A stretch of 64,000 bases of DNA, taken from assembly GCF_039134705.1 (NCBI RefSeq), contig NZ_CP146256.1:186001-250000 (forward strand), read 5' to 3'. Shown piece after piece: positions 9,658 to 19,931 of this stretch (within the stretch, counting starts at the first letter, position 1; each line of letters opens with the position of its first letter). The DNA comes from Kineothrix sp. IPX-CK. GTDB taxonomy: Bacteria; Bacillota; Clostridia; Lachnospirales; Lachnospiraceae. A program made the translations under genes and the position numbers. The notes beneath the pieces are model-generated. The model did not search any database. It saw nothing but the letters and a program-made list of their open reading frames with translations, and was not told the origin of the DNA.

Positions 9658-11211
9658 ATGTCTGATTATATATTGGAAATGAATCACATAACAAAGGCTT
9701 TTTCGGGAGTAAAGGCTTTGGATGATGTCAATTTGAAAGTGAAGCGAGGAGAAATCCATGCGTTATGCGGAGAAAATGGGGCCGGTAAATCGACATTGAT
9801 GAACGTTCTGTCGGGAGTTTACCCTTTCGGCTCCTATGACGGCGATATTGTATATAATAACGAATTATGTAAATTCCACAGTATTAGAGAAAGCGAAGCA
9901 AAGGGTATAGTTATCATCCATCAGGAACTTGCGCTAAGTCCCTACCTTTCTGTTGCGGAGAATGTATTTCTGGGAAATGAGCAGACCGACATAAAAGGTG
10001 TCATAAATTGGACGCATACGAGAAAGAGAGCTCATGAGATGTTAGAAAAGGTGGGGCTGGGAGATGAGAACATTAATGCCCCGGTGAATACCTTGGGAGT
10101 GGGCAAGCAGCAGCTCATAGAAATCGCCAAAGCGATGGCGAAGAAGGTGGAGCTTTTAATTTTGGATGAGCCTACGGCAGCGCTGAACGATGAAGAAAGC
10201 CGGAAGCTTTTGGAAATCATGCTGGAGCTTAAGAAGCAGGGGATTACCTGTATTATCATATCTCATAAGCTGAACGAGATCGAATATGTATCCGATGCCA
10301 TTACCATAATCCGTGACGGACATACGATAGAGACTCTGGAAAAAGGGAAGGACGAATTCTCCGAGGACAGAGTGATTAAGGGAATGGTAGGGCGTGAGCT
10401 CACCAACCGCTATCCGGTGAGGGAGGAAGTGGACATTGGAGAGATAATATTCGAGGTAAAGAACTGGAACGTATATCATCCGGACGATGTGCAGAGACAG
10501 ATGATCAAGGACGTCAGCCTTCACGTAAGAGCAGGTGAGGTAGTGGGTCTGGCAGGACTTATGGGGGCCGGACGAACGGAGCTGGCGATGAGCATCTTCG
10601 GAAGGTCTTACGGGCAGAAGATTTCGGGTACCATTTTCATCAATGGTAAGGAAGTGACGCTTAAGTCGGTAAAGGATGCCATTGACAACAAGTTGGCCTA
10701 CGTATCAGAGGACCGGAAGAATTACGGCTTAGTTCTGATCGATGACATCAAAAGAAATATGACGATGGCAGCGCTTAGAAACTTTTTCTCTAAGAAGGGT
10801 GTTGTAAACAGCAATGATGAAATTATTGCCGCAGAAGAATACAAAAAAAAGATAAATGTAAAAACAAATTCCATTAACCAAACGGTTAGTTCGCTTTCCG
10901 GTGGCAACCAGCAAAAGGTTGTTCTCGCGAAATGGATGCTGACCCAGCCCGATATACTGATTCTTGACGAACCCACAAGAGGTATCGATGTCGGTGCGAA
11001 ATACGAAATTTACTGCATTATTAACGAGCTGGCAAAAGAAGGTAAGGCAGTAATCGTTATTTCTTCGGAAATGCCTGAAATTATAGGGACTTGCGATCGT
11101 GTATACATAATTAACGAAGGCGAGATAGCGGGCGAGCTGACAAAAGAAGAAATATCACAGGAAGGAATTATGCAGCGTATTATGGCACATAACAGAAAGG
11201 GTGAAAACTAA
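9658..11211 (+). CDS. gguA: Monosaccharide ABC transporter ATP-binding protein (GguA/MmsA)
   Basis: Double ABC ATPase of a sugar importer, about 517 residues. The first domain has Walker [10 protein letters not shown] at about 41-49 and a degenerate signature (GVGKQQ); the second has a weak P-loop ([10 protein letters not shown]) and the intact signature LSGGNQQK. One consensus site and one altered site is normal in this class. Start 9658 is 8 nt after AGGAAG; the ATG at 9652 would be only 2 nt from it. It overlaps gguB by one base (TAATG), so the two are translationally coupled. Confidence 0.9.
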   Translation: MSDYILEMNHITKAFSGVKALDDVNLKVKRGEIHALCGENGAGKSTLMNVLSGVYPFGSYDGDIVYNNELCKFHSIRESEAKGIVIIHQELALSPYLSVAENVFLGNEQTDIKGVINWTHTRKRAHEMLEKVGLGDENINAPVNTLGVGKQQLIEIAKAMAKKVELLILDEPTAALNDEESRKLLEIMLELKKQGITCIIISHKLNEIEYVSDAITIIRDGHTIETLEKGKDEFSEDRVIKGMVGRELTNRYPVREEVDIGEIIFEVKNWNVYHPDDVQRQMIKDVSLHVRAGEVVGLAGLMGAGRTELAMSIFGRSYGQKISGTIFINGKEVTLKSVKDAIDNKLAYVSEDRKNYGLVLIDDIKRNMTMAALRNFFSKKGVVNSNDEIIAAEEYKKKINVKTNSINQTVSSLSGGNQQKVVLAKWMLTQPDILILDEPTRGIDVGAKYEIYCIINELAKEGKAVIVISSEMPEIIGTCDRVYIINEGEIAGELTKEEISQEGIMQRIMAHNRKGEN

Positions 11212-12380
11212 TGGAAAAGAAGCAAACTGTAAATTTGGATATGAAGCAGTACGGTATGGTACTTGCTCTTATCGCGGTATTTATAATCTTTGCCGTCTTG
11301 ACGGGAGGAAAAAATATGTCTCCTGCCAATATTAACAACCTGATTATGCAAAATGGTTATATTGTCATTTTGGCAGTGGGTATGTTATTATGTGTTTTGA
11401 CAGGTAACATCGACTTAGGTGTAGGATCTATCGTTGCCTTGAGCGGTGCGGCAGTTGGAATTTTGATGGTAGATTTCAAGATGAATATGGCGGTCGCGAT
11501 CTTGGCAGCACTGGTGATCGGCATCATTTCCGGTATGTTCGCAGGATTCTTCATTGCGAAGCTTAAGATTCCGCCCTTCGTTGTAACCTTGGCAACTATG
11601 CTGATGGGGCGCGGTCTTACCTATACATTGTTAAAAGCACAGACAAAGGGACCATTGCCAACAGATTATACATACATCGGCGCCGGCTTCCTTCCGACGA
11701 TAAAGGTGCCCTTCGGAGGCAAAGAAATCGATTTGGTCTGCATCATTGTAGCGTTAGCGGCATCCTTGCTCATCATATTTTCTGAGCTTAAAAATATTAG
11801 AACGAGGAAAAAGTACGGTTTTGCTGTTAGCCCAGCCTGGCAGATCGTATTGAAGGAGGCTGTAATTCTTTTAGTTGTATGGTTCTTCTTCTATAAATTA
11901 GCGAGCTATAACGGCATTCCTTTCGTACTCATTATTATGGCCATCCTCGTTGGAGTTTACCACTTCCTTACCAGCAGAACGGTTGCGGGACGTCAGATTT
12001 ATGCTTTGGGAGGGAATGCTAAGGCGGCTCAGCTGTCTGGCATCAATACGGAGAAGGTATTCTTCTGGGTATATACCAATATGGGAATGCTTTCGGCAGT
12101 AGCGGGTATCGTACTTTCTGCACGTAATGCTTCGGCGACCCCGAAGGCGGGTGACGGTTTCGAATTGGATGCTATCGCTTCATGCTACATCGGAGGCGCA
12201 GCGGCAGCAGGCGGCGTAGGTACTATTATAGGTGCGGTAGTTGGTGCGTTCATCATGGGTATCCTGAACAACGGTATGTCGTTGTACGGCTGGTCCACGG
12301 ATATTCAGAAAATAGTAAAGGGCGCGGTGCTTCTTGGAGCCGTTACCGTAGATATCTTATCCAAGAGAAAAAAAGGCTGA
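11211..12380 (+). CDS. gguB: Monosaccharide ABC transporter permease (GguB/MmsB)
   Basis: Polytopic permease of 389 residues with about ten or eleven membrane segments, the branched-chain/ribose-type permease fold, and the signature region around residues 60-75 (LCVLTGNIDLGVGSIVALSGAAVG is the family-typical stretch, quoted here only by its core GNIDLGVGS). The extra length over RbsC-type permeases is typical of GguB. It is coupled to gguA by a 1-nt overlap and followed after 54 nt by the araR-like gene without a terminator. Confidence 0.9.
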   Translation: MEKKQTVNLDMKQYGMVLALIAVFIIFAVLTGGKNMSPANINNLIMQNGYIVILAVGMLLCVLTGNIDLGVGSIVALSGAAVGILMVDFKMNMAVAILAALVIGIISGMFAGFFIAKLKIPPFVVTLATMLMGRGLTYTLLKAQTKGPLPTDYTYIGAGFLPTIKVPFGGKEIDLVCIIVALAASLLIIFSELKNIRTRKKYGFAVSPAWQIVLKEAVILLVVWFFFYKLASYNGIPFVLIIMAILVGVYHFLTSRTVAGRQIYALGGNAKAAQLSGINTEKVFFWVYTNMGMLSAVAGIVLSARNASATPKAGDGFELDAIASCYIGGAAAAGGVGTIIGAVVGAFIMGILNNGMSLYGWSTDIQKIVKGAVLLGAVTVDILSKRKKG

Positions 12381-12403
12381 TAAATAAGACTGGTATAAGG
12401 AGG

Positions 12404-12426
12404 CGGATGGCGTAGCGCGCCGTCCG
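12404..12426 (+). promoter_or_regulatory. Hairpin and two-codon upstream ORF before the araR-like gene
   Basis: CGGATGGCG (12404-12412) pairs with CGCCGTCCG (12418-12426) with one G-T pair. A strong AAGGAGG (12398-12404) sits directly before an ATG GCG TAG minimal reading frame (12407-12415), while the real araR-like GTG start at 12435 has only a weak site. The hairpin could limit translation of the repressor; this is inference. Confidence 0.4.
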
Positions 12427-12434
12427 GAAAGACC

Positions 12435-13517
12435 GTGGGAAAAAGTCAATCAAAATATATGGAGCTTGTAAACTGGATAAAAGAACAGATTGCGTCCAAA
12501 ACTTTTCTTCCGGGACAGAAGATGTACTCGGAGAATGAATTGAAGGATATGTTTCATGTCAGCAGGCAGACGGTGCGCCATGCAATCGGTGTCTTGGAGA
12601 GCGAGGGAATTCTCATCAGAATACAAGGCAGCGGAACATATATTAATGATAAAAGGCAGGCGAATCTGGAAAACCGGACGAGAATCTCAGTGGTAACGAC
12701 CTATGTGGATGGATATATTTTTCCCAAGACGATACAAGGAATAGAGAATGTACTGTTTGAAAACGGTTATTCTGTCCAGATAGCCTTTACTAACAATCAA
12801 AACAGCAGGGAGAAAACAATTTTGGAGGATATCTTAAGCCGGGACGAAGTTGCCGGTGTCATTATGGAGACTACCAAAAGCGGCATTCCTAATTCCAGCT
12901 TATATCTATATGCGGAGTTGCAGAAACGGGGTATTCCCATAATTTTCATAAATAGTTATTATCCATTGCTTTCTATTCCTCACGTTTCGCTTAACGACAG
13001 AATGGCCGGCAGGAAGGTGACGGAGTACCTGCTTGAAATGGGACATAGGAGAATCGGTGGTATCTTCAAGCTGGATGACGGGCAGGGGCATATGCGGTAT
13101 GCCGGTTATCTGGAGGCTATGCAGAGTGCGGGCATGGAAGTGGAGGATTCTCACGTTGTCTGGATAGACACGGAGGATATCAAGCATCTGGAGAAGAAAA
13201 AAGGAACTATTCTGGAGCGCCTGGGCGGCTGCAGCGCAGTGGTCTGCTATAATGACCAGGTGGCCTTCGAACTGCTGGGGATGCTGGCAGATGCGGGTCT
13301 GAAGGTTCCGGAGGATATTTCTGTTGTAAGCATCGACGATTCGGAGCTGGCCGTTTTGGGAGACGTGGCTCTTACCTCGGTTCCTCACCCCATGGACAAA
13401 TTAGGAGAAAAAGCAGCTAATAATCTGCTGCGGATGATAGAGAATCCCTCTTACGACGGCACATACGAGTTCGATGCAGAAATTGTGTGCCGGGACTCAG
13501 TGAAGAAAATAGTTTGA
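12435..13517 (+). CDS. araR: AraR-type transcriptional repressor (GntR HTH with LacI-like sensor domain)
   Basis: A 360-residue regulator: a winged helix of the GntR family at about 1-75 (ENELKDMFHVSRQTVRHAIG is the recognition region) and a LacI/GalR-type periplasmic-binding-like ligand domain at about 85-355. This fusion is characteristic of AraR of Bacillus and Clostridia, which releases DNA on L-arabinose. The GTG start is the first possible after an in-frame stop; ATG 12459 is an alternative. Being last in the sugar importer cluster with TTGT/ACAA palindromes upstream of chvE, it probably controls that cluster. Confidence 0.78.
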   Translation: MGKSQSKYMELVNWIKEQIASKTFLPGQKMYSENELKDMFHVSRQTVRHAIGVLESEGILIRIQGSGTYINDKRQANLENRTRISVVTTYVDGYIFPKTIQGIENVLFENGYSVQIAFTNNQNSREKTILEDILSRDEVAGVIMETTKSGIPNSSLYLYAELQKRGIPIIFINSYYPLLSIPHVSLNDRMAGRKVTEYLLEMGHRRIGGIFKLDDGQGHMRYAGYLEAMQSAGMEVEDSHVVWIDTEDIKHLEKKKGTILERLGGCSAVVCYNDQVAFELLGMLADAGLKVPEDISVVSIDDSELAVLGDVALTSVPHPMDKLGEKAANNLLRMIENPSYDGTYEFDAEIVCRDSVKKIV

Positions 13518-13547
13518 GAGCTTAAAAATAGCGCAAAAAGCCTTGTG

Positions 13548-13576
13548 GCAGGTGACGGTTTGTTACCTGCTTTTTT
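13548..13576 (+). terminator. Terminator after the araR-like gene
   Basis: GCAGGTGAC (13548-13556) pairs with GTTACCTGC (13562-13570), followed by six Ts. A typical intrinsic terminator that closes the chvE-gguAB-araR transcript. Confidence 0.85.
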
Positions 13577-13710
13577 ATCTGAAAAAAATCAACCTTTTAC
13601 CCAAAAAAACACACTGTATTTCGACAAGCATTTGATATAATTTTATTATGGGTATCTATATGGTAAAAAACGAAAATTTCACAGTGTATTAAGGAGGGAA
13701 CGGTTATTTC

Positions 13711-15438
13711 ATGAAAAAGATAAGTACGAAGTTTATGGCGGTTATTATGATAGTGGCGGCAATCGGACTTGCGGGAATGGGAATATTAGTTAATAATGTA
13801 AATGGAATACGTGTAGTATCGGAGCGCATTCTCTCGGGAGAGCTGCAGGATTATAGCGAGGCCTCCGAAATAGCAGCGGACTTCGAGATCATACATAAAT
13901 CCGTGCTGAAGCATGTCATGACGGCCAAGGAGACGAAGATGGCTCTTGCCGAAAATGACATCAAGGCAAAACGTAAGAATGTGGATGCCCTTCTGGCATC
14001 TTATGCGACGAGGCTGGACGAAGAGAAGCAGGAAATCTACGACGAACTTATGGCTGCCTATACAATCTATCTGACGGAACTCGACAATATTCTGGAGGTC
14101 AGCAAGAGCGGGGATAAGTCTAAAGCGCAGACCTTGGTATTCAGCAATATTACCAATTACGAAAGTCAAATGGAGACTTGTCTTAGCCAGCTTCAAAGTC
14201 TGTCTCTAGAGAAAATGGAGGCAGGAAAACAGAGCGTGTATGCTTACACGGAGCAAGTGCCCCTCGTCAGCACTATGTCCGTGAGCATTGTGATATTGGC
14301 TGTTGCCGTGGCTTATCTTATCGCCAAGTGGACGATTATTACGCCCATCAAACGAACAACAAAAGAGCTGAACCGGATTATAAAGAGTATCGAGGAGGAA
14401 CGGGGCGATTTGAGTCTCCGTGTATCGGAGAAGTCCAAGGACGAGATCGGCGTGTTGGCTAAGGGCATTAACCGTTTCCTCGTTATACTGGAGAGCATAA
14501 TCGGAAATATGATAGATTCCTGTGAACAGATGGGTGAGGCACAGGGGAAAGTACGGGAGAACATCCATACAACAAATTCCAGCGCACAAAACACCTCGGC
14601 GACTACAGAGGAGCTGGCGGCGGGCATGAAATGTGTTACGGATAATGTGGCAATGGTCGGAGAGGAAACCAGGAAGGTGCGCTTGTCGGCTGAAGCCATG
14701 GCAAATCAGGCGAAGGAGGGTACCGGTTACGCGGGAGAAATCAGACAGCGTGCTAAGGGTCTTCAGGAAAAAGCAATAGAGAGCAGGGAAGAGGCGAAGA
14801 ACATTCTGGCACAGATTGGCAGCGCAGTGAACGATTCCATAGATGACACCAAGCAAATAGGAAAGATCACAGAGCTGACCGAAGATATTCTGGGTGTAGC
14901 AAGCCAGACCAATCTTCTGGCCCTAAACGCTTCTATCGAGGCTGCGAGAGCGGGAGAAGCAGGCAAGGGCTTTGCCGTAGTAGCGGAGGAGATAAGGATG
15001 TTAGCCGATAATTCCAAGCAGACGGCGAATAAAATACAGAACATCAGTGAAAAGGTGGTAACGAGCGTGGCGCAGCTTTCACAGGAGGCCTCCAAACTGC
15101 TCCAGTTTGTAAGCGGCAAGGTAATGGAGGATTACGAGGTGCTGGAGCACACGGGAGAGCAATACTTCACGGATGCGGCGACCCTTCATGAAATCATGGT
15201 GAATATCGCCCAGGCCTCGGATATGCTCAAACAGGCTATGGAGCGTGTTGCGGAAACGAATGAGGGCATCACTTTAACGGTAAATGAAAGTGCAGAAGGA
15301 ATAAATAACGTAGTATATAATACGCTGGGAGTGGTAGACGGAATGAAGGAAATTGATCGTGCTCTTGAGGGAATGGTCCATGCCGTAAGCATACTGGAAA
15401 GCGAAATCAAGGTATTTGACAAAAAAGAGACTGAATAA
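13711..15438 (+). CDS. Methyl-accepting chemotaxis protein
   Basis: Membrane chemoreceptor of 575 residues. TM1 at about 7-29, an extracytoplasmic helical (four-helix-bundle-like) sensor domain to about 185, TM2 at about 187-208, a HAMP region after it and a cytoplasmic signalling domain whose conserved hairpin tip ([20 protein letters not shown]) begins near residue 399. No CheR-docking pentapeptide is seen at the C-terminus. Its stop lies 17 nt before the yesN-like response regulator, with no terminator, so a receptor and a two-component system appear cotranscribed. It may sense sugars imported by the flanking transporters, which is inference. Confidence 0.9.
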   Translation: MKKISTKFMAVIMIVAAIGLAGMGILVNNVNGIRVVSERILSGELQDYSEASEIAADFEIIHKSVLKHVMTAKETKMALAENDIKAKRKNVDALLASYATRLDEEKQEIYDELMAAYTIYLTELDNILEVSKSGDKSKAQTLVFSNITNYESQMETCLSQLQSLSLEKMEAGKQSVYAYTEQVPLVSTMSVSIVILAVAVAYLIAKWTIITPIKRTTKELNRIIKSIEEERGDLSLRVSEKSKDEIGVLAKGINRFLVILESIIGNMIDSCEQMGEAQGKVRENIHTTNSSAQNTSATTEELAAGMKCVTDNVAMVGEETRKVRLSAEAMANQAKEGTGYAGEIRQRAKGLQEKAIESREEAKNILAQIGSAVNDSIDDTKQIGKITELTEDILGVASQTNLLALNASIEAARAGEAGKGFAVVAEEIRMLADNSKQTANKIQNISEKVVTSVAQLSQEASKLLQFVSGKVMEDYEVLEHTGEQYFTDAATLHEIMVNIAQASDMLKQAMERVAETNEGITLTVNESAEGINNVVYNTLGVVDGMKEIDRALEGMVHAVSILESEIKVFDKKETE

Positions 15439-15455
15439 GGATAGGAGCTTGAAGC

Positions 15456-17126
15456 ATGTTAAAGGTTTTTCTGGTAGAGGATGAAATCGTAATGAGGGAG
15501 GGGATCAAGAACAATATTCCCTGGGAGGAGGAAGGCTTCTATTTCGTGGGCGAGGCCAGCGACGGCGAGCTGGCATACCCGATGATCAGGAAACTTTGTC
15601 CGGATATAATCATTACGGACATTAAGATGCCTTTCATGGACGGATTGGAGTTAAGCCGTCTGGTAAAGAAAGACTTTCCGGACGTGAGCATCATTATTTT
15701 GAGCGGTTACGATGAATTCGAATACGCGAAGGAAGCCATAAGAATAGGCGTTACGGAATATTTAGTAAAACCGGTTTCTTCGGCGAAGCTTTTAGAAGCT
15801 GTGAAGGAGATCGGCAGCCGTATCGAAAAGGAGAACGAGAAGAAAAAATACTTGGAGCAGTTCAAAAAGGAAATGAAGGAAATGGAGCTGCATGAAAAAG
15901 AGAAATTCCTGCATGAGATATTGTCTGGCAGAAGTCCTATGACGGAACTTCTGGAAAAGGGTAAAAAGCTGAACATACACTTGGCGGCGGGAGTTTATGA
16001 TGTGGTACTTTTCATGATGCGCCAGTCGGAAGAGATGGAATGTACCTGCTCCAAGGAGCTTCCGGTAGCCTGGGACGCTGTTATGGAGCTGGCGGAACGG
16101 ACGGAGAATATCTATATGTTCAACAGAGGGATAGATGGCGTGGAGTTCCTGATTCTGGACGAGAATGAAAAGAGGATGGGGGAAAAACGGGAAGATTTCC
16201 TGAAGGAACTGGCAGGCATTGTATCGAAGTCCGGAGAGCTTCAGTATTTCGTTGGGGTGGGCAATGTGGTCAACCGGCTCAGGGAGGTTCATGAATCCTA
16301 TGAAAGCGCCAGCAAAGCCTTTTCCTATCGTTATCTGATTTCCTGCAACCGCATCGTATATGCGGAGCACATGGAAGAAATGCGCGTGGGAATCGGGGAG
16401 AGCGAGGATACGGACATCGATTTGAAAGAACTGGACTTCGGCAAAATTGATCGAAAGATCATAAAGAATTTTCTCACCAAAGGGCTTTTGGAGGAGGTTT
16501 CCCACTTCATCGAGGACTATTTTTCCAGCTTGGGAAGCGGCAATGTGGAATCGATGCTGTTTCGCCAATATATAACTACTGATATGTACTTTGGCACAGT
16601 GGCATTCGTGGAGGAGCTGGGATATGACGCCGATAATGTCATAGAGGTATTTGGAGATTTCAAGACGATTTCGGAGGTTCTTCCTTCTGTTGAGAAGACG
16701 AAGGAATATTTGAAGAACATGATTGGGGAAGCTATGAATCTAAGGGACCAGATATCCGTGAAGAAATACGGCAGTCTCATCGACGATGCCAAGGCGTATA
16801 TCGAACGTAATTATGATTCTGAGGACATTTCCCTTAACAGTGTGGCTACTCATGTGAATATCAGCTCCAGCCATTTCAGCAGTATATTCAGTGGGGAGGA
16901 AGGTCAGACTTTCATTGAATATCTGACAGGGCTTCGCATGGACAAAGCGAAAGAGCTTCTTATGTGTTCCAGCATGAAAAGCTCTGAAATCGGCTATGCG
17001 GTAGGATATAAAGATCCCCATTATTTCAGCTATCTCTTTAAGAAAACACAGAATTGCACGCCGAAGGAATACCGAATGAGAGGCAAGGCGGGCAATGCCG
17101 ACAATGCGGGTATGGAGGAAGCATGA
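15456..17126 (+). CDS. YesN-type response regulator with AraC HTH
   Basis: A 556-residue DNA-binding response regulator. The receiver domain (1-120) has the acidic pocket VEDE near 8-10, the phospho-acceptor Asp55 in IIITDIKMP and Lys in YLVKPVSS. A long middle region follows, and an AraC-type double helix-turn-helix occupies about 450-550. YesN-type regulators pair with YesM-type kinases and usually control carbohydrate uptake or polysaccharide genes. Its TGA overlaps the ATG of the kinase gene by 3 nt. The likely target is the sugar-binding protein operon starting at 18810. Confidence 0.9.
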   Translation: MLKVFLVEDEIVMREGIKNNIPWEEEGFYFVGEASDGELAYPMIRKLCPDIIITDIKMPFMDGLELSRLVKKDFPDVSIIILSGYDEFEYAKEAIRIGVTEYLVKPVSSAKLLEAVKEIGSRIEKENEKKKYLEQFKKEMKEMELHEKEKFLHEILSGRSPMTELLEKGKKLNIHLAAGVYDVVLFMMRQSEEMECTCSKELPVAWDAVMELAERTENIYMFNRGIDGVEFLILDENEKRMGEKREDFLKELAGIVSKSGELQYFVGVGNVVNRLREVHESYESASKAFSYRYLISCNRIVYAEHMEEMRVGIGESEDTDIDLKELDFGKIDRKIIKNFLTKGLLEEVSHFIEDYFSSLGSGNVESMLFRQYITTDMYFGTVAFVEELGYDADNVIEVFGDFKTISEVLPSVEKTKEYLKNMIGEAMNLRDQISVKKYGSLIDDAKAYIERNYDSEDISLNSVATHVNISSSHFSSIFSGEEGQTFIEYLTGLRMDKAKELLMCSSMKSSEIGYAVGYKDPHYFSYLFKKTQNCTPKEYRMRGKAGNADNAGMEEA

Positions 17127-18595
17127 AGAAACTCTTGAAGTTAATGAAGGCATTCCGGCTCAACGGGAAGCTGAACAGAAAACTGAACGTGATGATCGCT
17201 GTCATTATGGTTCCCTTTATCATTCTGGTGATTTATTTGCTGGTATCCATGATAAACTATTGTAACTCCTATAATCAGATCGTAAAAAATGTCTCTCTGG
17301 CAAACGGTTACAACATCGACTTCAAAAAGGAAATTGATGCCGGAATGTATCAGATTGCCATAGGCTCGGCAGTTCCTGAAAATATTCAGGAGAAAAAGGA
17401 TATACGCAATCCTTACGAGGTGCTGGAGGAGGCGAGGACGGGTTTTACCAAGCTGCAGAAGTCCACGCTGGCGCCGGGCAATGCGAGGAGGGTAAAGAGA
17501 CTTCTTAAGACCTTCGACACCTTGGAGAAGCGCATGCTGGAAATCTCGGAGGATGCTGGAGAAAGCGGACATTATGAAGAGAATCTGGTACGCCTCGACA
17601 ACAATATCAGAATATTGACTGAGGTCCTTCAAGAGGCGATCCAGGAATACATCCATTACGAAACGGACCATCTGGAATCCGTAAGATATGAGCTGGAGCA
17701 GAAAGAGCAGGATGCGGTGGAAATCACTGTCGTCTGTCTGATCGTGGTTACAGCAGGAGCCGTAATGGTAGGCTTTGCCATTTCCAGAAGTGTGGTAAGA
17801 CCAATCGTGGGCATGTGCAGGATCACGGAGGAGGTTGCCCTTGGCAACTTCGATGTCCGGGTGGAGGTGAATTCTTCGGACGAGACAGCCGTTCTGGCGG
17901 AAAGCTTCAATAAGATGATTGCGGATATGGGTGAGCTTGTGGAGCGGATCAAGCAGGAGCAGCTCAACCTTCGGGATGCGGAGCTGAAACTTCTGCAGGC
18001 ACAGATTAATCCTCACTTTTTGTACAACACTCTGGATACTATCATATGGATGGCGGAAGCAGGAAAGAAGGAAGAAGTGGTCTCCCTCGTTTCCTCTTTG
18101 TCGGGCTTTTTCAGGACGACGCTCAGCAAGGGGCGGGATTATATAACGGTCCGTGAAGAAGTGTCTCATATAAACAGTTATCTGGAAATACAGAAGTTCA
18201 GGTACCGGGATATTATGGATTATAAAATCAATATTCCTGACGGCATGAACGAATATCCGATCTTGAAGCTTACCTTGCAGCCTTTGGTGGAAAATGCTCT
18301 TTATCATGGAATTAAGAATAAGAGGGGTAAGGGAGAAATCGAGGTTAACGGAAAAATTGAGGATAACCTCCTGATTTTTACCGTGAAGGACGATGGCATA
18401 GGAATGATGCCTGAGCAGATTCATACGCTTTATGAAACTATAGAGAAGGAGCATAGTGACAGCGAGGACACGGCGGGATTCGGACTGGCTAATGTAAATG
18501 AAAGAATACGTCTGAACTACGGAAAGGAGTACGGACTCACTTTCCGCAGCGTGTATGGGGAGGGGACTGTGGTAAGCGTTACGATACCTATATGA
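17123..18595 (+). CDS. YesM-type sensor histidine kinase
   Basis: A 490-residue membrane histidine kinase. TM1 at about 21-43, an extracytoplasmic helical domain, TM2 at about 211-232, HAMP, the His_kinase domain with INPHFLYNTLDT (His298 predicted to be phosphorylated) and a C-terminal HATPase domain (ENALYHGIKN, GIGM, GFGLANVNERI). The start ATG 17123 overlaps the preceding stop and follows GGAGGAA; a longer in-frame reading from 17054 lies inside the regulator gene and has no ribosome binding site. Together with the chemoreceptor and regulator it forms a sensory operon. Confidence 0.9.
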   Translation: MKKLLKLMKAFRLNGKLNRKLNVMIAVIMVPFIILVIYLLVSMINYCNSYNQIVKNVSLANGYNIDFKKEIDAGMYQIAIGSAVPENIQEKKDIRNPYEVLEEARTGFTKLQKSTLAPGNARRVKRLLKTFDTLEKRMLEISEDAGESGHYEENLVRLDNNIRILTEVLQEAIQEYIHYETDHLESVRYELEQKEQDAVEITVVCLIVVTAGAVMVGFAISRSVVRPIVGMCRITEEVALGNFDVRVEVNSSDETAVLAESFNKMIADMGELVERIKQEQLNLRDAELKLLQAQINPHFLYNTLDTIIWMAEAGKKEEVVSLVSSLSGFFRTTLSKGRDYITVREEVSHINSYLEIQKFRYRDIMDYKINIPDGMNEYPILKLTLQPLVENALYHGIKNKRGKGEIEVNGKIEDNLLIFTVKDDGIGMMPEQIHTLYETIEKEHSDSEDTAGFGLANVNERIRLNYGKEYGLTFRSVYGEGTVVSVTIPI

Positions 18596-18656
18596 GTGTC
18601 CGTTACTCATTATAAGTGTATTTTACTTATTTAGAACAAAAAGAATAAAGAACGTA

Positions 18657-18702
18657 AAAAAATGAACTTTTTTCATAAAATAATTAAAAAAGTTCATTTT
18701 TT
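18657..18702 (+). terminator. Terminator after the yesM-like gene
   Basis: Perfect 17-bp arms (18657-18673 and 18686-18702) of the form A6-TGAAC-T6 with a 12-nt loop. The symmetric A and T runs make it usable in either direction. It separates the sensory operon from ytfQ. Confidence 0.8.
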
Positions 18703-18809
18703 GTTCACAAATTAGTAAAAAATACCACTTTCCAAATAAAATATTCCCTTTCATTCCATGCGGAAATTGATAGAATGAATGTACCAAAACAATATAAGGA
18801 GGGTATTTA

Positions 18810-19895
18810 ATGAAAAAGAAATTTTTAAGCGTTATTCTTGCGACAGCAATGGTAGCAACTATGGCGGGATGCGGCAGCGCTACTTCTGCACCGGCAGCGG
18901 CAGAACCTGCAGCAGAAACGGCACCGGCAGAGGAAGCTGCTCCCGCTGAAGAAGCTGCTGAGGAAGTGGCGGAGGAGCCGGCAGCTGAGGAAGCTTCCGA
19001 CGATTTGATTGTTGTGGGCTATGCGCAGGTTGGTGCTGAATCCGACTGGAGAACGGCTAACACGGAATCTTTTAAGACGACTTTTACGGAAGAAAACGGC
19101 TATCAGTTGATTTTCGACGATGCACAGCAGAAGCAAGAAAACCAGATTAAAGCAATTCGTTCCTTTATTCAGCAGGAAGTTGATTATATCGTAGTAGCTC
19201 CCGTAGTTGAGACCGGATGGGAAACCGTTTTGGAAGAAGCTAAGGAAGCAGGCATTCCGGTAATTCTTTCCGACAGAATGATGGATGTTTCGGACGATTC
19301 TTTATATGAGTGCTGGGTAGGCGGTAACTTCGAAAAAGAAGGCGCTGATGCGGCAGCTTGGCTGAAAACATACTTAGAAGGACAGGGAAGAGGAGATGAG
19401 GAAATCAACATCGTTACTCTTCAGGGAACAATCGGTGCTTCCGCTCAGGTTGGACGTACAGACGGTTTCGCAAGCGGAATGCAGGACAACTGGGTTATGT
19501 TAGACAAACAGACCGGCGAATTCACACAGTCCAAAGGTCAGGAAGTTATGGAGTCCTTCTTAAAACAGTATCCTGATATCGACGTAGTTGTTTGCGAGAA
19601 CGACAACATGGCATTCGGTGCAATCGATGCTATCAAAGCAGCAGGTAAGACATGCGGACCGGAAGGCGACATCACGATCATCTCCTTCGACGCAGTGGCA
19701 GCAGCTTTCGATGCAATGATCGCGGGCGACTTGAACGCAGCATTCGAGTGTAACCCGCTTCACGGACCTCGTGTAGCTGAAATCATTCAGAAGCTGGAAG
19801 CCGGCGAAAGCGTTGAGAAGATTCAATATGTAGATGAAGCTTACTTCGATACATCCATGGACGTTGCAGCGATCAAAGAGACACGCGCATATTAA
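18810..19895 (+). CDS. ytfQ: Sugar ABC transporter binding lipoprotein, YtfQ family
   Basis: Binding lipoprotein of 361 residues: signal peptide with TMAGC (Cys21), an Ala/Glu-rich linker to about residue 65, then a ribose-binding-protein-type domain. The opening (VVGYAQVGAESDWRTANTES) and the QKQENQIKAIRSFIQQEVDYI region match the galactofuranose-binding protein YtfQ. AAGGAGGG precedes the ATG. It is followed by a stem-loop and a mobile-element-like repeat before the ATPase and two permease genes of the same transporter. Galactofuranose is the known ligand in E. coli; here another pentose- or hexose-furanose is possible. Confidence 0.88.
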   Translation: MKKKFLSVILATAMVATMAGCGSATSAPAAAEPAAETAPAEEAAPAEEAAEEVAEEPAAEEASDDLIVVGYAQVGAESDWRTANTESFKTTFTEENGYQLIFDDAQQKQENQIKAIRSFIQQEVDYIVVAPVVETGWETVLEEAKEAGIPVILSDRMMDVSDDSLYECWVGGNFEKEGADAAAWLKTYLEGQGRGDEEINIVTLQGTIGASAQVGRTDGFASGMQDNWVMLDKQTGEFTQSKGQEVMESFLKQYPDIDVVVCENDNMAFGAIDAIKAAGKTCGPEGDITIISFDAVAAAFDAMIAGDLNAAFECNPLHGPRVAEIIQKLEAGESVEKIQYVDEAYFDTSMDVAAIKETRAY

Positions 19896-19931
19896 TATTA
19901 ATGGTTTACATTAACTAAGAAATGCAAGGGC

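Noticed and set aside
12182..12415. 77-codon frame across the end of gguB
   Set aside because: Arg/Ser-rich shadow of gguB; only its last codons form the two-codon frame discussed as possible regulation.
17141..18610. 489-codon open frame on the minus strand
   Set aside because: It lies exactly opposite the yesM-like kinase gene, is rich in His, Arg and Leu without any domain, and has no ribosome binding site. It is an antisense shadow of a GC-balanced gene.
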